The translations under genes were made by a program, and so were the position numbers. From the NCBI RefSeq assembly GCF_049200465.1, contig NZ_CP120836.1, positions 496,001 through 560,000 of the forward strand: DNA of 64,000 bases, given 5' to 3'. The notes under the pieces are model-generated. The model saw only the letters and a program-made list of their open reading frames with translations, did not search any database and had not been told where the DNA came from. Each line of letters starts with the position of its first letter. Position 1 is the first letter of the stretch. Shown here piece by piece: positions 27,469 to 35,738 of the stretch. Source of the stretch: Leptothermofonsia sp049200465 (lineage in GTDB: Bacteria; Cyanobacteriota; Cyanobacteriia; Leptolyngbyales; Leptolyngbyaceae).

Positions 27469-27534
27469 TATAGCGTTCACAAATAGTTTGTGAACCCCTG
27501 CACCCCGTCCAAATTTTAAGAAGGAGCGCTATAT
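27469..27534. repeat. MITE-like repeat family C, short copy
   Basis: The ends TATAGCG...CGCTATA frame a GTTCACAAATAGTTTGTGAAC palindrome and a CCCCTGCACCCCGTCC core shared with family A. A longer relative lies at 46449-46542. This copy looks like a deletion derivative. The rest of the 324-bp spacer to the next gene is AT-rich, with no ORF of note. Confidence 0.6.
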
Positions 27535-27718
27535 GAATCCATTTAAATGATTACTCTTTGTCCGGGCGGGCTGTTCGCCCATAGGGGTGATGTAATAACT
27601 GAATTAGCTCTGAATTTCTATAACCCTTTCAACATTTTGTTTAAAATTTGTTTAAAAAGCTGCCTCGAAAGTATTTTCTTTGCTATGTCAACTGTACTTT
27701 TAGACAGGCGGCTTAAGT

Positions 27719-29662
27719 ATGAATGCTTCGACTCCTTCCGTCTCAACGATTAATCAGTTTGATCTGGAACAAATTGAAGCTGCTCAACCAGAGCCGATTC
27801 TTGGCTATTTTGTAACCAGCACTGCCCCAATTAATGTGGAGGAAAAAGAGCCCACTCCACCGGCTGAACCAGTTAAGGGGAAGATTCGGAAGATTGCTCA
27901 GTTTTTAGTAGAAAGCAACGACCCGGAGATTGTTATTGCCATTCACGGCTACGGTACAGAACGAGCTGATGCCAAGGCTCGGTACAAAAAAATTCTTAAA
28001 TATGGTGCCGAGATCTGCAAATCAAGAACTCATGTTTTTTTGGGTTACCTCTGGCCTTCTGAAAAACCAACGGGCGATCGCACCATCAGCGATACCGATG
28101 GTTCAGGTCAAAGTAAGATTGGAAATACTTGGAGTGCTCTGCCAAAACTATTAAGGATCATCTTTGTAGGAGGAGTCTTAGTTACGCTCTTAACAGTTGT
28201 ACTGCTATTTTTCTTACAATCTTCAAATCGGTTACTGATACCAATCCTGATCATTGCTGTTATTCTATTTTCACTCATACTGACCCTCATCTTTTTCAGG
28301 CTCTCTACTTATTTTCGAGATCACTATCGAGCAACTAATTTTGGAGTGTTAGACCTGGTTGAGCTAATCAGGCAGATCGATCAGGCCGTTTACGAAATTT
28401 ACTTAGTTATCAACTTAAAATTTGAGCATATTCAGGGAGAATTGTCAGCGGAAATCAATCTCAACAAAGAAGAATGGGAACTTAAAGACTGGCAAGGAAA
28501 ACTGGCAATCTGGGATCAAATTAGCGATTTGAAGAAAGTAGAAATTCAGAAAAACCTAAGTGACGCTATAGCCTTAAAACTTAGAAGGATTAGCTTAAAT
28601 TTCATTGGACATAGTATGGGTTGCTTTATTGTAACCAATACAATTCGTATTCTTTCTGATGTTTTTGATCAGTTGGCAGTGGCAAAGGTACCAACCTCAG
28701 AAATTGGTCAGGTATTTTGTCTGGATCGGTTAATTCTGATTGCACCAGACATCCCCGTAGAAGCGATCATGCCCAGACGAGCCAATTTCTTACAATCTTC
28801 TTTACGTCGCTGTAAGGAAGCCTATGTATTTAGCAACGAAGCCGATCTGGCAGTCAGACTTGCCTCAACTGCCGCTAATTACTTCAGCTTCCCGGCCAAG
28901 ACGCGTTTTGGCGGTTACCGTCTAGGGAATATCACGGTGAAACGGTTTACTGGCCAAAATGACTATCAAAACCGACGACTGGAAGAGAACGATTATGGCA
29001 TTGTTAACCGCCGTGAAAATGCAGTAGAGCTACCGTACTACTATCTTGAAATTCGAGCATCAGCCCATGATCACAGAAATTTAAGCGAAATTAGAGATCC
29101 CGATGAGACTCAAAAAGAAGCGGGAGATATTCTGGTTTCAGACCTGTTCACTTATTTTGACTGTACCGATTATATTGATTATAAAGGAGATGCGGTTGAG
29201 TACGAAAAAAACCCCGCTTTAGCTGAGGCAAACAGCAAGCAAAGGGGAGTTGTCAGCTATGCTCTCCGGAAATCAGCTTTGAGCTTTTGGGATTATTTTT
29301 TTCTTGGCTTTTCCTATTTCTTTGGTTGGTTCAGGTTTATTTTTAGCTGGTTCAGGATTCAGTTTATTTTTAATTGGTTAACATCTCGTTTTAGCTGGCT
29401 GAGGTCAATTAATGTTCATGGTGGGTTTTTCGATGGGATCTACAGCCAGCAAGCTATCTACAAACTTGCTTTTCTGGGATTCAAAGATTTTTTGAGAACA
29501 TTGGATGTAGAAGGAAAGCTTGGAGAAACCCCCTACAATGAGCTCTCTACTGAAGCCAGGGAATACTTACTAAACAACCTTTCAAACCAGTGCCAGAAAA
29601 AGGGAATTCAGGTTATTCTGGCTCCTACTCGTTATGAAAAAAATGTTTTGATGAAGGGTTAA
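27719..29662 (+). CDS. Large membrane alpha/beta-hydrolase-like protein
   Basis: A product of 647 residues. An N-terminal alpha/beta-hydrolase strand motif is seen at about 73-83 (EIVIAIHGYGTE). Two adjacent membrane segments lie at about 145-195 (IIFVGGVLVTLLTVVLLFFL; LLIPILIIAVILFSLILTLI). The nucleophile elbow is LNFIGHSMGCFIVTN near residue 300, with the Ser in GHSMG. A C-terminal aromatic-rich stretch (about 520-560, FFLGFSYFFGWFRFIFSWFR) looks membrane-associated. The fold suggests a lipase or esterase acting at the membrane. Its substrate is unknown and I do not recognise a named family. The 3' end overlaps a broken csaA gene on the other strand. Confidence 0.7.
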   Translation: MNASTPSVSTINQFDLEQIEAAQPEPILGYFVTSTAPINVEEKEPTPPAEPVKGKIRKIAQFLVESNDPEIVIAIHGYGTERADAKARYKKILKYGAEICKSRTHVFLGYLWPSEKPTGDRTISDTDGSGQSKIGNTWSALPKLLRIIFVGGVLVTLLTVVLLFFLQSSNRLLIPILIIAVILFSLILTLIFFRLSTYFRDHYRATNFGVLDLVELIRQIDQAVYEIYLVINLKFEHIQGELSAEINLNKEEWELKDWQGKLAIWDQISDLKKVEIQKNLSDAIALKLRRISLNFIGHSMGCFIVTNTIRILSDVFDQLAVAKVPTSEIGQVFCLDRLILIAPDIPVEAIMPRRANFLQSSLRRCKEAYVFSNEADLAVRLASTAANYFSFPAKTRFGGYRLGNITVKRFTGQNDYQNRRLEENDYGIVNRRENAVELPYYYLEIRASAHDHRNLSEIRDPDETQKEAGDILVSDLFTYFDCTDYIDYKGDAVEYEKNPALAEANSKQRGVVSYALRKSALSFWDYFFLGFSYFFGWFRFIFSWFRIQFIFNWLTSRFSWLRSINVHGGFFDGIYSQQAIYKLAFLGFKDFLRTLDVEGKLGETPYNELSTEAREYLLNNLSNQCQKKGIQVILAPTRYEKNVLMKG

Positions 29663-29990
29663 GTAGGTAATACCTGGAACGCTGCAATCGGGCTGAATTA
29701 AAACAACCTCACCTTCATCCAGGACAACACCCAGCACCAACACTTCAGACATAAAGCTGGCAATTTGTCGAGGTGAGAAGTTGGCCACGGCCAGCAGTTG
29801 TTTGCCAATCAATTCCTCTAATGTATAGAACTTCGTGATTTTAGCGCTCGACTTTTTGACATGATATTTTCCAAAATCAATCTAAAGTTTGTAGGCTGAT
29901 TTCCTGGCTGGCTTCAGGAAAAGCCTCTGCTTTAACAACCTCGTCTATCTAGATTTCAACTTTTTCGACATCTTCGTGAGTGATTAGTGT
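29645..29990 (-). pseudogene. csaA: Broken csaA-like tRNA-binding domain gene
   Basis: Minus-strand translation follows the CsaA/tRNA-binding fold through several lesions. ITHEDVEKVEI is followed by TAG (29949-29951), then IDEVVKAEAFPEASQ, a frameshift, SAYKL, and TAG (29882-29884). It continues IDFGKYHVKKSSAKI, then FYTLEELIGKQLLAVANFSP, RQIASFMSEVLVLG and EGEVVLIQPD. With two nonsense codons and one frameshift it cannot make the normal protein of about 110 residues. CsaA-type proteins are small export-related chaperones or tRNA-binding modules. The surviving C-terminal half is open from about 29812 downward but lacks the N-half. Confidence 0.8.
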
Positions 29991-30004
29991 AATTGGATTT
30001 AGAT

Positions 30005-30856
30005 TTATTTGCCCAATAGCTTTACCAAACCAATACCGCTAAAGTACAGGGCTACAATCGCTCCCCCCAACAAGCTTTGGGTCAGGGGGTCTGTAGATGG
30101 AGTCAGAACGGCTCCAACTACCGCAGCCCCAATTAAGATAAAGCGCCAACCAGCCAGCATCTGGCTGGAGGAAACAATGCCCAGCAAGCCCAGCAGCGCT
30201 TGAATAATAGGAACCTGAAAGGCCAGCCCGGTGCTGAACATGAGCAGCAGAACAAATTCAAAGTAGCGATCGATCGACCAGAGTTGCTCCACTACGTCTG
30301 CACCGTAAGAGATAAAAAATTTCAGTGCAGCCGGAATCAGAGCGACGTAGGCAAATACCAACCCTGCAATGAATAGAATGCTAGAACCAAACACAATCGG
30401 CCCCAGCAACCGCCGTTCTTTCCGTGTTAAACCAGGCAGAACGAAGGCAATAATCTGGTACAGAATGACTGGGCTAGCTACCAGAACACCACTATAGGCG
30501 GCCACTTTCAGGGAAACAAAAAAGTACTCTCCAGGTGCAAGCTGAAGAAACTTAACGGGTCCGGCTGGCACTTGCAGCAGTTGGACAATGTGCTTAACTA
30601 CAGTAAAACAACCAACAATACCAACCCCAACTGCAATCAGCGCATAGAAAATTCGCTGTCTCAGTTCTTCCAGATGGTCAAACAACGACATTTCCACGTC
30701 GTTAGGCAGTTCATCCTCATCAATCAGTGCAGATGAAGCCGTAAAGGGTGCATTACTAGAGGCTGAACTGGCTGAGTCAGCGCCCAATTCCTGGTCAGAT
30801 GGAGTCTCTAATTCCGGGGAGGCGGTCATTGGTCGGGCTTCCGAAGCATCTGTCAC
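30005..30856 (-). CDS. tatC: Sec-independent protein translocase TatC
   Basis: This 283-residue protein is the core receptor of the twin-arginine pathway. After a 55-residue acidic, low-complexity N-terminal extension comes the signature MSLFDHLEELRQRIF. Six membrane helices follow, including GVLVASPVILYQIIAFVLPG, GSSILFIAGLVFAYVALIPA and YFEFVLLLMFSTGLAFQVPI. The conserved LPGLTRKERR loop is present. It lies 22 bp downstream of the Ser/Thr kinase gene on the same strand, so co-transcription is likely. In cyanobacteria TatC works in both the thylakoid and cytoplasmic membranes. Confidence 0.95.
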   Translation of the reverse strand: MTDASEARPMTASPELETPSDQELGADSASSASSNAPFTASSALIDEDELPNDVEMSLFDHLEELRQRIFYALIAVGVGIVGCFTVVKHIVQLLQVPAGPVKFLQLAPGEYFFVSLKVAAYSGVLVASPVILYQIIAFVLPGLTRKERRLLGPIVFGSSILFIAGLVFAYVALIPAALKFFISYGADVVEQLWSIDRYFEFVLLLMFSTGLAFQVPIIQALLGLLGIVSSSQMLAGWRFILIGAAVVGAVLTPSTDPLTQSLLGGAIVALYFSGIGLVKLLGK

Positions 30857-30878
30857 TTATTGTATGGCAGCAAACTCA

Positions 30879-32579
30879 TCAATCGTGTAGATCCGCTTCC
30901 CAAACAGAAATATAGATGCGATCTTTTTCGTCGCGTTGAATAGTGCCTTTTAAATTGCCTTTAGAGAAGGAGTATTCATTCGACTGACGCTGGTAAACCC
31001 GCTGCAACTCATCCAATGCTTCAGGGGCGCTACCACCCATCATGCCGTTGAGGGCAACTTTCATTTGCATCAAGTCCACGGATTGGGCAAAAGAGGCTTC
31101 CGTCTGGCGGACTTTTCCACTGGAGATGTCGTAAATATAGGCCAGCGTCACAGCATCTGGAACCAGATTGTATTGAGCAGTGCGCGTATTTTTCCAGTAG
31201 CCTTTATTTTCCTGGGTAGGTTCTCCCAGGGCTGCCTTAATTTCGCTTTCCGAGCTGCCAGTAGGAAATCCAGGAATGGTTATCGTCAAGGTTTCACCGG
31301 AATCAGGTTTCGGCTCCTCTGAGGGTTTGGGTTCTGGGGATTCCTCGGCGGCTTGGGTAGTGGGTTTCGGCGATGGACTGGGAGTGGGGGAAGGGCTGGG
31401 ACGCGGTTTCGGTGATTCCGCAACAGAGGGAGTGGGGGAAGGGCGGGGTTCTTCAACAACTTCAACGGTTTCCGGTGCCTTCATCGATCTGAACCAGAAT
31501 GCTCCTATAGTGACTCCGGTCAGGGTTAGAACGGAGAGACCGAACAGAATCAAAAGTGGGTGGAACCCGCCAGAGCGACGTGGGATTTGGGGAGCAACGG
31601 TCGGCTGAACAGCGGTGTGTTTATCTGGAGCTGTGTATTCATTGGGAGCAGAAGACGGCCAGGGGGCTGGTGGACGGGGCGCAATGGGAAGGGTGGCTTC
31701 GGTTGTGGGCGGGGGAGGACTGGTTGGGAGAGGCAATGGGGAGATGGGTGAACCGCGGCCAGAGTAGCCATCGGGCAGAAGTGACAGCCATTCATCAATG
31801 CTGGCGGGACGATGCCGAACTTCGATCGCCATTCCCCGCAGCACCGCCTGATTCACGGCGGCACTCAGCTCAGGTCGGATATGGCGAGGTTCGGGCATGG
31901 GCTGGCGATCGCGCAGGATCGAGGCCACTGGTATCTCAGCGGTCAAAAGGCTATAGAGGGTTGCGGCCAGTCCATACACATCCGTTGCAGGAGTGCGCTT
32001 CTCCTTCGCCATGTATTGCTCAATGGGTGCATATCCGGAGGAAATCAGGTTGGTGTGGGTCTGGGTAGAACCGGGTGTAAACTCGCGGGCAATCCCAAAG
32101 TCAATCAGCACCACCTGATCGGTACCCTGGCGCAGAATGATATTTTGTGGCTTCACATCCCGGTGCAGTAAGCCATTCTGGTGCACAACTTTGAGGGCGT
32201 TAGCAATCTGCCGGATATAGTGGAGTGCTGTGGTTTCTGGCAGGGGGTGATTCGGAAAAACAACCTCTTCCAGGGTCGGACCGGGAATATAGTCCATCAC
32301 CATGTAGGCCCGGCCCGCTTCAATGAAAAAGTCACTCACCCGAACAATGTTGGGATGGACACACAGCGCCAACCGACGAGCTTCATCTTGAAACTTTCGC
32401 TGATAGTCGGCATAGTGGGGGTCATTCCGAAATGCCTCATTGGGAGTTTTGATGACCACCACCTGACCCAACAGGTGATGGGTGGCTTTGAACGTGATCC
32501 CAAAGCCGCCCCGGCCTAACTCCTGATCCAGAGTGTACTTACCACTCTGGAGTCTTGTGCCAATTAATACATCCATCAC
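30879..32579 (-). CDS. Ser/Thr protein kinase with C-terminal extracytoplasmic domain
   Basis: A product of 566 residues. The kinase domain (about 10-270) has ELGRGGFGITFKA, the Lys in VVVIKTP, LLHRDVKPQNIIL and VLIDFGIA. A Pro-rich linker (about 275-340) and one membrane helix (FHPLLILFGLSVLTLTGVTI, about 350) lead to a second Pro/Ser/Glu-rich linker. The C-terminal domain of about 130 residues (ITIPGFPTGSSESEIKAALG to the end) resembles small lipoprotein-like folds seen on cyanobacterial kinases and is presumably a sensor. The gene sits between the Omp85 gene and tatC on one strand. Confidence 0.9.
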   Translation of the reverse strand: MMDVLIGTRLQSGKYTLDQELGRGGFGITFKATHHLLGQVVVIKTPNEAFRNDPHYADYQRKFQDEARRLALCVHPNIVRVSDFFIEAGRAYMVMDYIPGPTLEEVVFPNHPLPETTALHYIRQIANALKVVHQNGLLHRDVKPQNIILRQGTDQVVLIDFGIAREFTPGSTQTHTNLISSGYAPIEQYMAKEKRTPATDVYGLAATLYSLLTAEIPVASILRDRQPMPEPRHIRPELSAAVNQAVLRGMAIEVRHRPASIDEWLSLLPDGYSGRGSPISPLPLPTSPPPPTTEATLPIAPRPPAPWPSSAPNEYTAPDKHTAVQPTVAPQIPRRSGGFHPLLILFGLSVLTLTGVTIGAFWFRSMKAPETVEVVEEPRPSPTPSVAESPKPRPSPSPTPSPSPKPTTQAAEESPEPKPSEEPKPDSGETLTITIPGFPTGSSESEIKAALGEPTQENKGYWKNTRTAQYNLVPDAVTLAYIYDISSGKVRQTEASFAQSVDLMQMKVALNGMMGGSAPEALDELQRVYQRQSNEYSFSKGNLKGTIQRDEKDRIYISVWEADLHD

Positions 32580-32615
32580 CGATTCTGAGCTTTGAGTTCA
32601 GTGTCTGGTTTGATC

Positions 32616-32643
32616 AACTCATAACTCATAACTCATAACGCAT
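32616..32643. repeat. Heptanucleotide tandem repeat (STRR)
   Basis: AACTCAT is repeated three times, followed by the variant AACGCAT, between the Omp85 and kinase genes. Short tandem heptamers of this type are a known feature of filamentous cyanobacterial genomes. Confidence 0.7.
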
Positions 32644-32649
32644 AACTGT

Positions 32650-34908
32650 CTAAAAGGGTAGACCAAATCCGAAGTGAAACTGAGTTCCTCCTTCATTATT
32701 GATCCCCAACTCGGTTCGAATGATGCCAATGGGCGAATTGAAGCGCAGACCAAGTCCAGCACCAAACCCACTGCCGGGTAAATCGCGGACTTCGCCGGGT
32801 TCTCCTGGCACATCATCCTGGGTGCCTAGACTGGAGCCAAAATCTGCAAAGATAACCCCACCAATGAATTTGTAGATGGGAAAGCGGTATTCGACTGAAC
32901 CCTGGACATAGCTGCGGCTGGTCGCCACCTCACCAAATTCGTAGCCCCGAACGGAATTCACTCCACCCAAAATGAAGGCGTTGTAGGGAGGCAGATCGCC
33001 AAGGTAGGTACCTCCTTGTAAATTGAAGGCCAGAACCTGAGGCTGGTCTCCCTTTAACCCTCTGATGAGGTTGACAGGAAAATACTGGGAATAGTTGGCA
33101 TCCAGTCGGTTTCCAAAAACATGACCACGCCCAATTGGGAAATATTGTTGGGTGCTAAGGCTCAGAATAGATCCTCTGCTGGGGTTGACAGGATTATCTC
33201 GCTGATCCCGAACTGCATTGAAGGTGAGGGCGTAGAGATCGTCAATGCCACTGTCACTGAGGGTGAGGGGCCGCCCTTGAGAATCTGTGGCGAAGGCGTC
33301 TCCTTCGCGATCGCGAATGCTGACATTGGTATAACTCAGTCCCAGCGTGCCCATCCAACCCGGACCCAGGGGTTTGCTAAGGTTCACCCCGCCGCCTAGT
33401 CTTCGTTCTCGGACGCGATCGCCATTTGGCAGCCGGTAGGGGTCATCAAAAACGCGGGAAAGTCCTTGCCGTCGAAACAGGTCAACCCCATAACCAGGCG
33501 TGTTGGGATCCGTATCACGGTAAGGGCTCACAAAGCGGGCATCAAACTGAACATCCCGACTGCCCACCAGAACGCTACCCGTTACCGTTTGGGCCAGCCC
33601 ACCAAAGTTGCGATCTTGATAACTGACACTGCCAAACACACCCAAATCGGTGTTATAACCGCCACCAAAGTTAAAACCACGTGACTTGCCTTCTACTACG
33701 TTGTAAACAACTGTTGTTCTCCGGGCATCCCCTTCAAAACTGACACTGATGCTGTCAAAAATGCCCAACTCATTCAGCCGTTTCAGATCTTCCCGCACAA
33801 CGCTGTCCTGAAACACCTGCCCCGGCTGAAGTTTGATCTGCCGTCGCACAAAATCAGTTTGGGTGCGGTGACGCAGAGGTTGCCCCTTCTCATCAACTGT
33901 CTTCCCTTCCTTATTCACAAAGCGAACCTGTACATCGCCCACAGCCCCCTCAGCCACGGTCACAATCACCGTTCCGTCACGAGTCGGTTCCAGGCTCAAC
34001 ACCCGTGCCAGAACATAGCCATTTTGGGCGTACCACTGGTTAATCCGCTGCACCGCCTGGGTTAGTTCTGTGGGATTAATCGTCGCTCCCAATTGCGGCT
34101 TGAACAAGTCCTCCGCAACGTCCTGAGTCAGAGCCTGGGCTCCCGAAAGTTGAATTGACTGAACCACCGTCGGCGTCACCTGGAAAACGACGCTAATGCC
34201 ATTTGGATTGGGACGACTGGTGACATTGGCCGTCGCAAAAAAGCCCGTATCCAGAATTTCTGCCACATCTTGTTGAAGTTGGGCTTTGCTGGTCTGTCCG
34301 CCGGGCTGAGTCTTGATCGTTTTGCGAACCACCTCTTGCAGCTCGGCATCGGCCCCTTCCACTGCAACGCTGGTTGCTGTTACCACCAAATCTGGTGAGG
34401 TATTGGTAGCCGGAGCCGTTGCCGGTTTAGCAGGAGTTGCGGCTGGTTTACTGGGAGTAGGGGGCGGCTTGCGAATTTCAGGAACTGTCACGCTGGCCGG
34501 GGGCGCTGCTGGCTGCTCTGGCATGACCCAAATCGGGTCAGATAGGGAAGAAGGCAGGGTATTTTCGGGAACCGATGAGATGCTGGTCTCTGGATTAGAC
34601 GGCGACGAAGCGGTCGAGCCTGGACCAGCAACCTCTACGGTCTGATAGTTCTGGTTAAACGAGGCTGGCAGCGGGGAAGCATCCTGGGCAAAGGCGCGAT
34701 CGCCCCACAGACCAGAAACCATGAGCGGAGGCGCGGCAGCAAAAACAATGAACGCTGGAAAGAGCGCTAATGTTCGCCTTCTAGAAGTAGTCAGGGAGGA
34801 ATTCAAAGCAGGAAAGGAGCGAATTGACTGAGCATTGGAAAGCGTTCTGTCTTGCGAAAAAGCAGAAGTACCAGAGTGGCACATCCATTTTGCACACCTG
34901 CACAACAA
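32650..34908 (-). CDS. Omp85/BamA-family outer-membrane protein with POTRA domains
   Basis: A protein of 752 residues. The N-terminal signal sits at about 47-75 (LALFPAFIVFAAAPPLMVSG, cut near AFAQ). A Pro-rich linker (about 90-170) leads to three POTRA domains. The C-terminal 16-strand barrel (about 430-752) ends in Phe, as expected for an outer-membrane barrel. The barrel motif VRGYEFGEV is present, as is the GGVIFADFGS strand. Cyanobacterial Omp85 inserts barrel proteins into the outer membrane and is related to chloroplast Toc75. The Pro-rich N-terminus is usual for the cyanobacterial form. The start is uncertain between 34908 and nearby Met codons. Confidence 0.92.
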   Translation of the reverse strand: MLCRCAKWMCHSGTSAFSQDRTLSNAQSIRSFPALNSSLTTSRRRTLALFPAFIVFAAAPPLMVSGLWGDRAFAQDASPLPASFNQNYQTVEVAGPGSTASSPSNPETSISSVPENTLPSSLSDPIWVMPEQPAAPPASVTVPEIRKPPPTPSKPAATPAKPATAPATNTSPDLVVTATSVAVEGADAELQEVVRKTIKTQPGGQTSKAQLQQDVAEILDTGFFATANVTSRPNPNGISVVFQVTPTVVQSIQLSGAQALTQDVAEDLFKPQLGATINPTELTQAVQRINQWYAQNGYVLARVLSLEPTRDGTVIVTVAEGAVGDVQVRFVNKEGKTVDEKGQPLRHRTQTDFVRRQIKLQPGQVFQDSVVREDLKRLNELGIFDSISVSFEGDARRTTVVYNVVEGKSRGFNFGGGYNTDLGVFGSVSYQDRNFGGLAQTVTGSVLVGSRDVQFDARFVSPYRDTDPNTPGYGVDLFRRQGLSRVFDDPYRLPNGDRVRERRLGGGVNLSKPLGPGWMGTLGLSYTNVSIRDREGDAFATDSQGRPLTLSDSGIDDLYALTFNAVRDQRDNPVNPSRGSILSLSTQQYFPIGRGHVFGNRLDANYSQYFPVNLIRGLKGDQPQVLAFNLQGGTYLGDLPPYNAFILGGVNSVRGYEFGEVATSRSYVQGSVEYRFPIYKFIGGVIFADFGSSLGTQDDVPGEPGEVRDLPGSGFGAGLGLRFNSPIGIIRTELGINNEGGTQFHFGFGLPF

Positions 34909-34952
34909 CTGCTGTTTTCTTCACAAAAAAATGCAAAACCCAACCTACTGGT

Positions 34953-35067
34953 TATAGCTCTACGCAGGTGCGTTAGGACATTGGAATTAGAGAGGGAGTG
35001 GAGGCTTCGCCCCCAGCCAGGGGTGGAACCTCTGCACCCCGTCCTAACCACAATGACTACCGCTATA
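34953..35067 (+). repeat. MITE-like repeat family A, copy 2 (115 bp)
   Basis: The 5' end TATAGCTCTACGCAGGTGCG and the 3' end ACCACAATGACTACCGCTATA are imperfect inverted repeats. The core is GC-rich with two hairpins. It is in the leader region upstream of the Omp85 gene. It has the same length and ends as the copies at 7960 and 55475. Confidence 0.85.
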
Positions 35068-35366
35068 ACTAAAACCCTGAAATTAAACGATTGAGATTTA
35101 CACGTTTGGAGTGTAGACGATATTTTGCGAATACGCCACATTTAGTGACTATTTTTTAAAATAGACGGATCTAACCACTACGGGTAGAGATTCCCGGAAC
35201 AATGTCTGTCTTTATTTCTAAAGTTGAGAAACCCAAAGGTAAACTCTGCTTAAAATGGATTCTGGTTAAGATGAATTCTGGTTACGAAGCTCTAACTTTG
35301 TAATTCTTCTGTGAAAGCTCTAGCTTCTTTCAAAAAGTAAAGGAGGTGAAGCCGGAGCTTCCAATG
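35068..35366. other. Intergenic, no gene seen
   Basis: AT-rich spacer between two repeat copies. It contains near-direct repeats (TTCTGGTTAAGATG, TTCTGGTTACGAAG; AGCTCTAACTTTG, AGCTCTAGCTTCT). No ORF or RNA gene is recognised. Confidence 0.35.
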
Positions 35367-35470
35367 ATAGCTATAACCACCAGGCTTAAGACGGGGTACA
35401 GGAATGAACCCCTGACTGGGGCGCAGCCCCCTTAAAACCAACGTCCTAAGAAACCTGGGGACAGTTATAA
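35367..35470 (+). repeat. MITE-like repeat family B, copy 1
   Basis: Starts TAGCTATAACCACCAGGCTT and ends GGGGACAGTTATAA. It is related to copies at 42565 and 62584, with a TATAGCTGT-type end and a core of complementary CCCCTGACTGGGG-like arms. The downstream stretch up to 35738 shows no gene. Confidence 0.65.
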
Positions 35471-35738
35471 GACCGCCAAACTAGTGGGCGATGGTATCAG
35501 TTCTGTAACCATTGGGCTGGGGAGTGGGGAGCGGGAGGGAGCCAGAATAGTATCCGTATTCCCGCCATGCTGTACTAGAGTCTGGCAACGAGAAAAGACG
35601 AGAAAAGCGAGAGCTTTAGAGATGGCTGTTGCTATGGACAATCGCTTCCCGTGGAAACAGGTTAACCGCAATTCTCAGTTTTGAACCACAAAAATACAAA
35701 AATCCCACACTGTACTCTCCGCTCCCCATACCCTGCAT

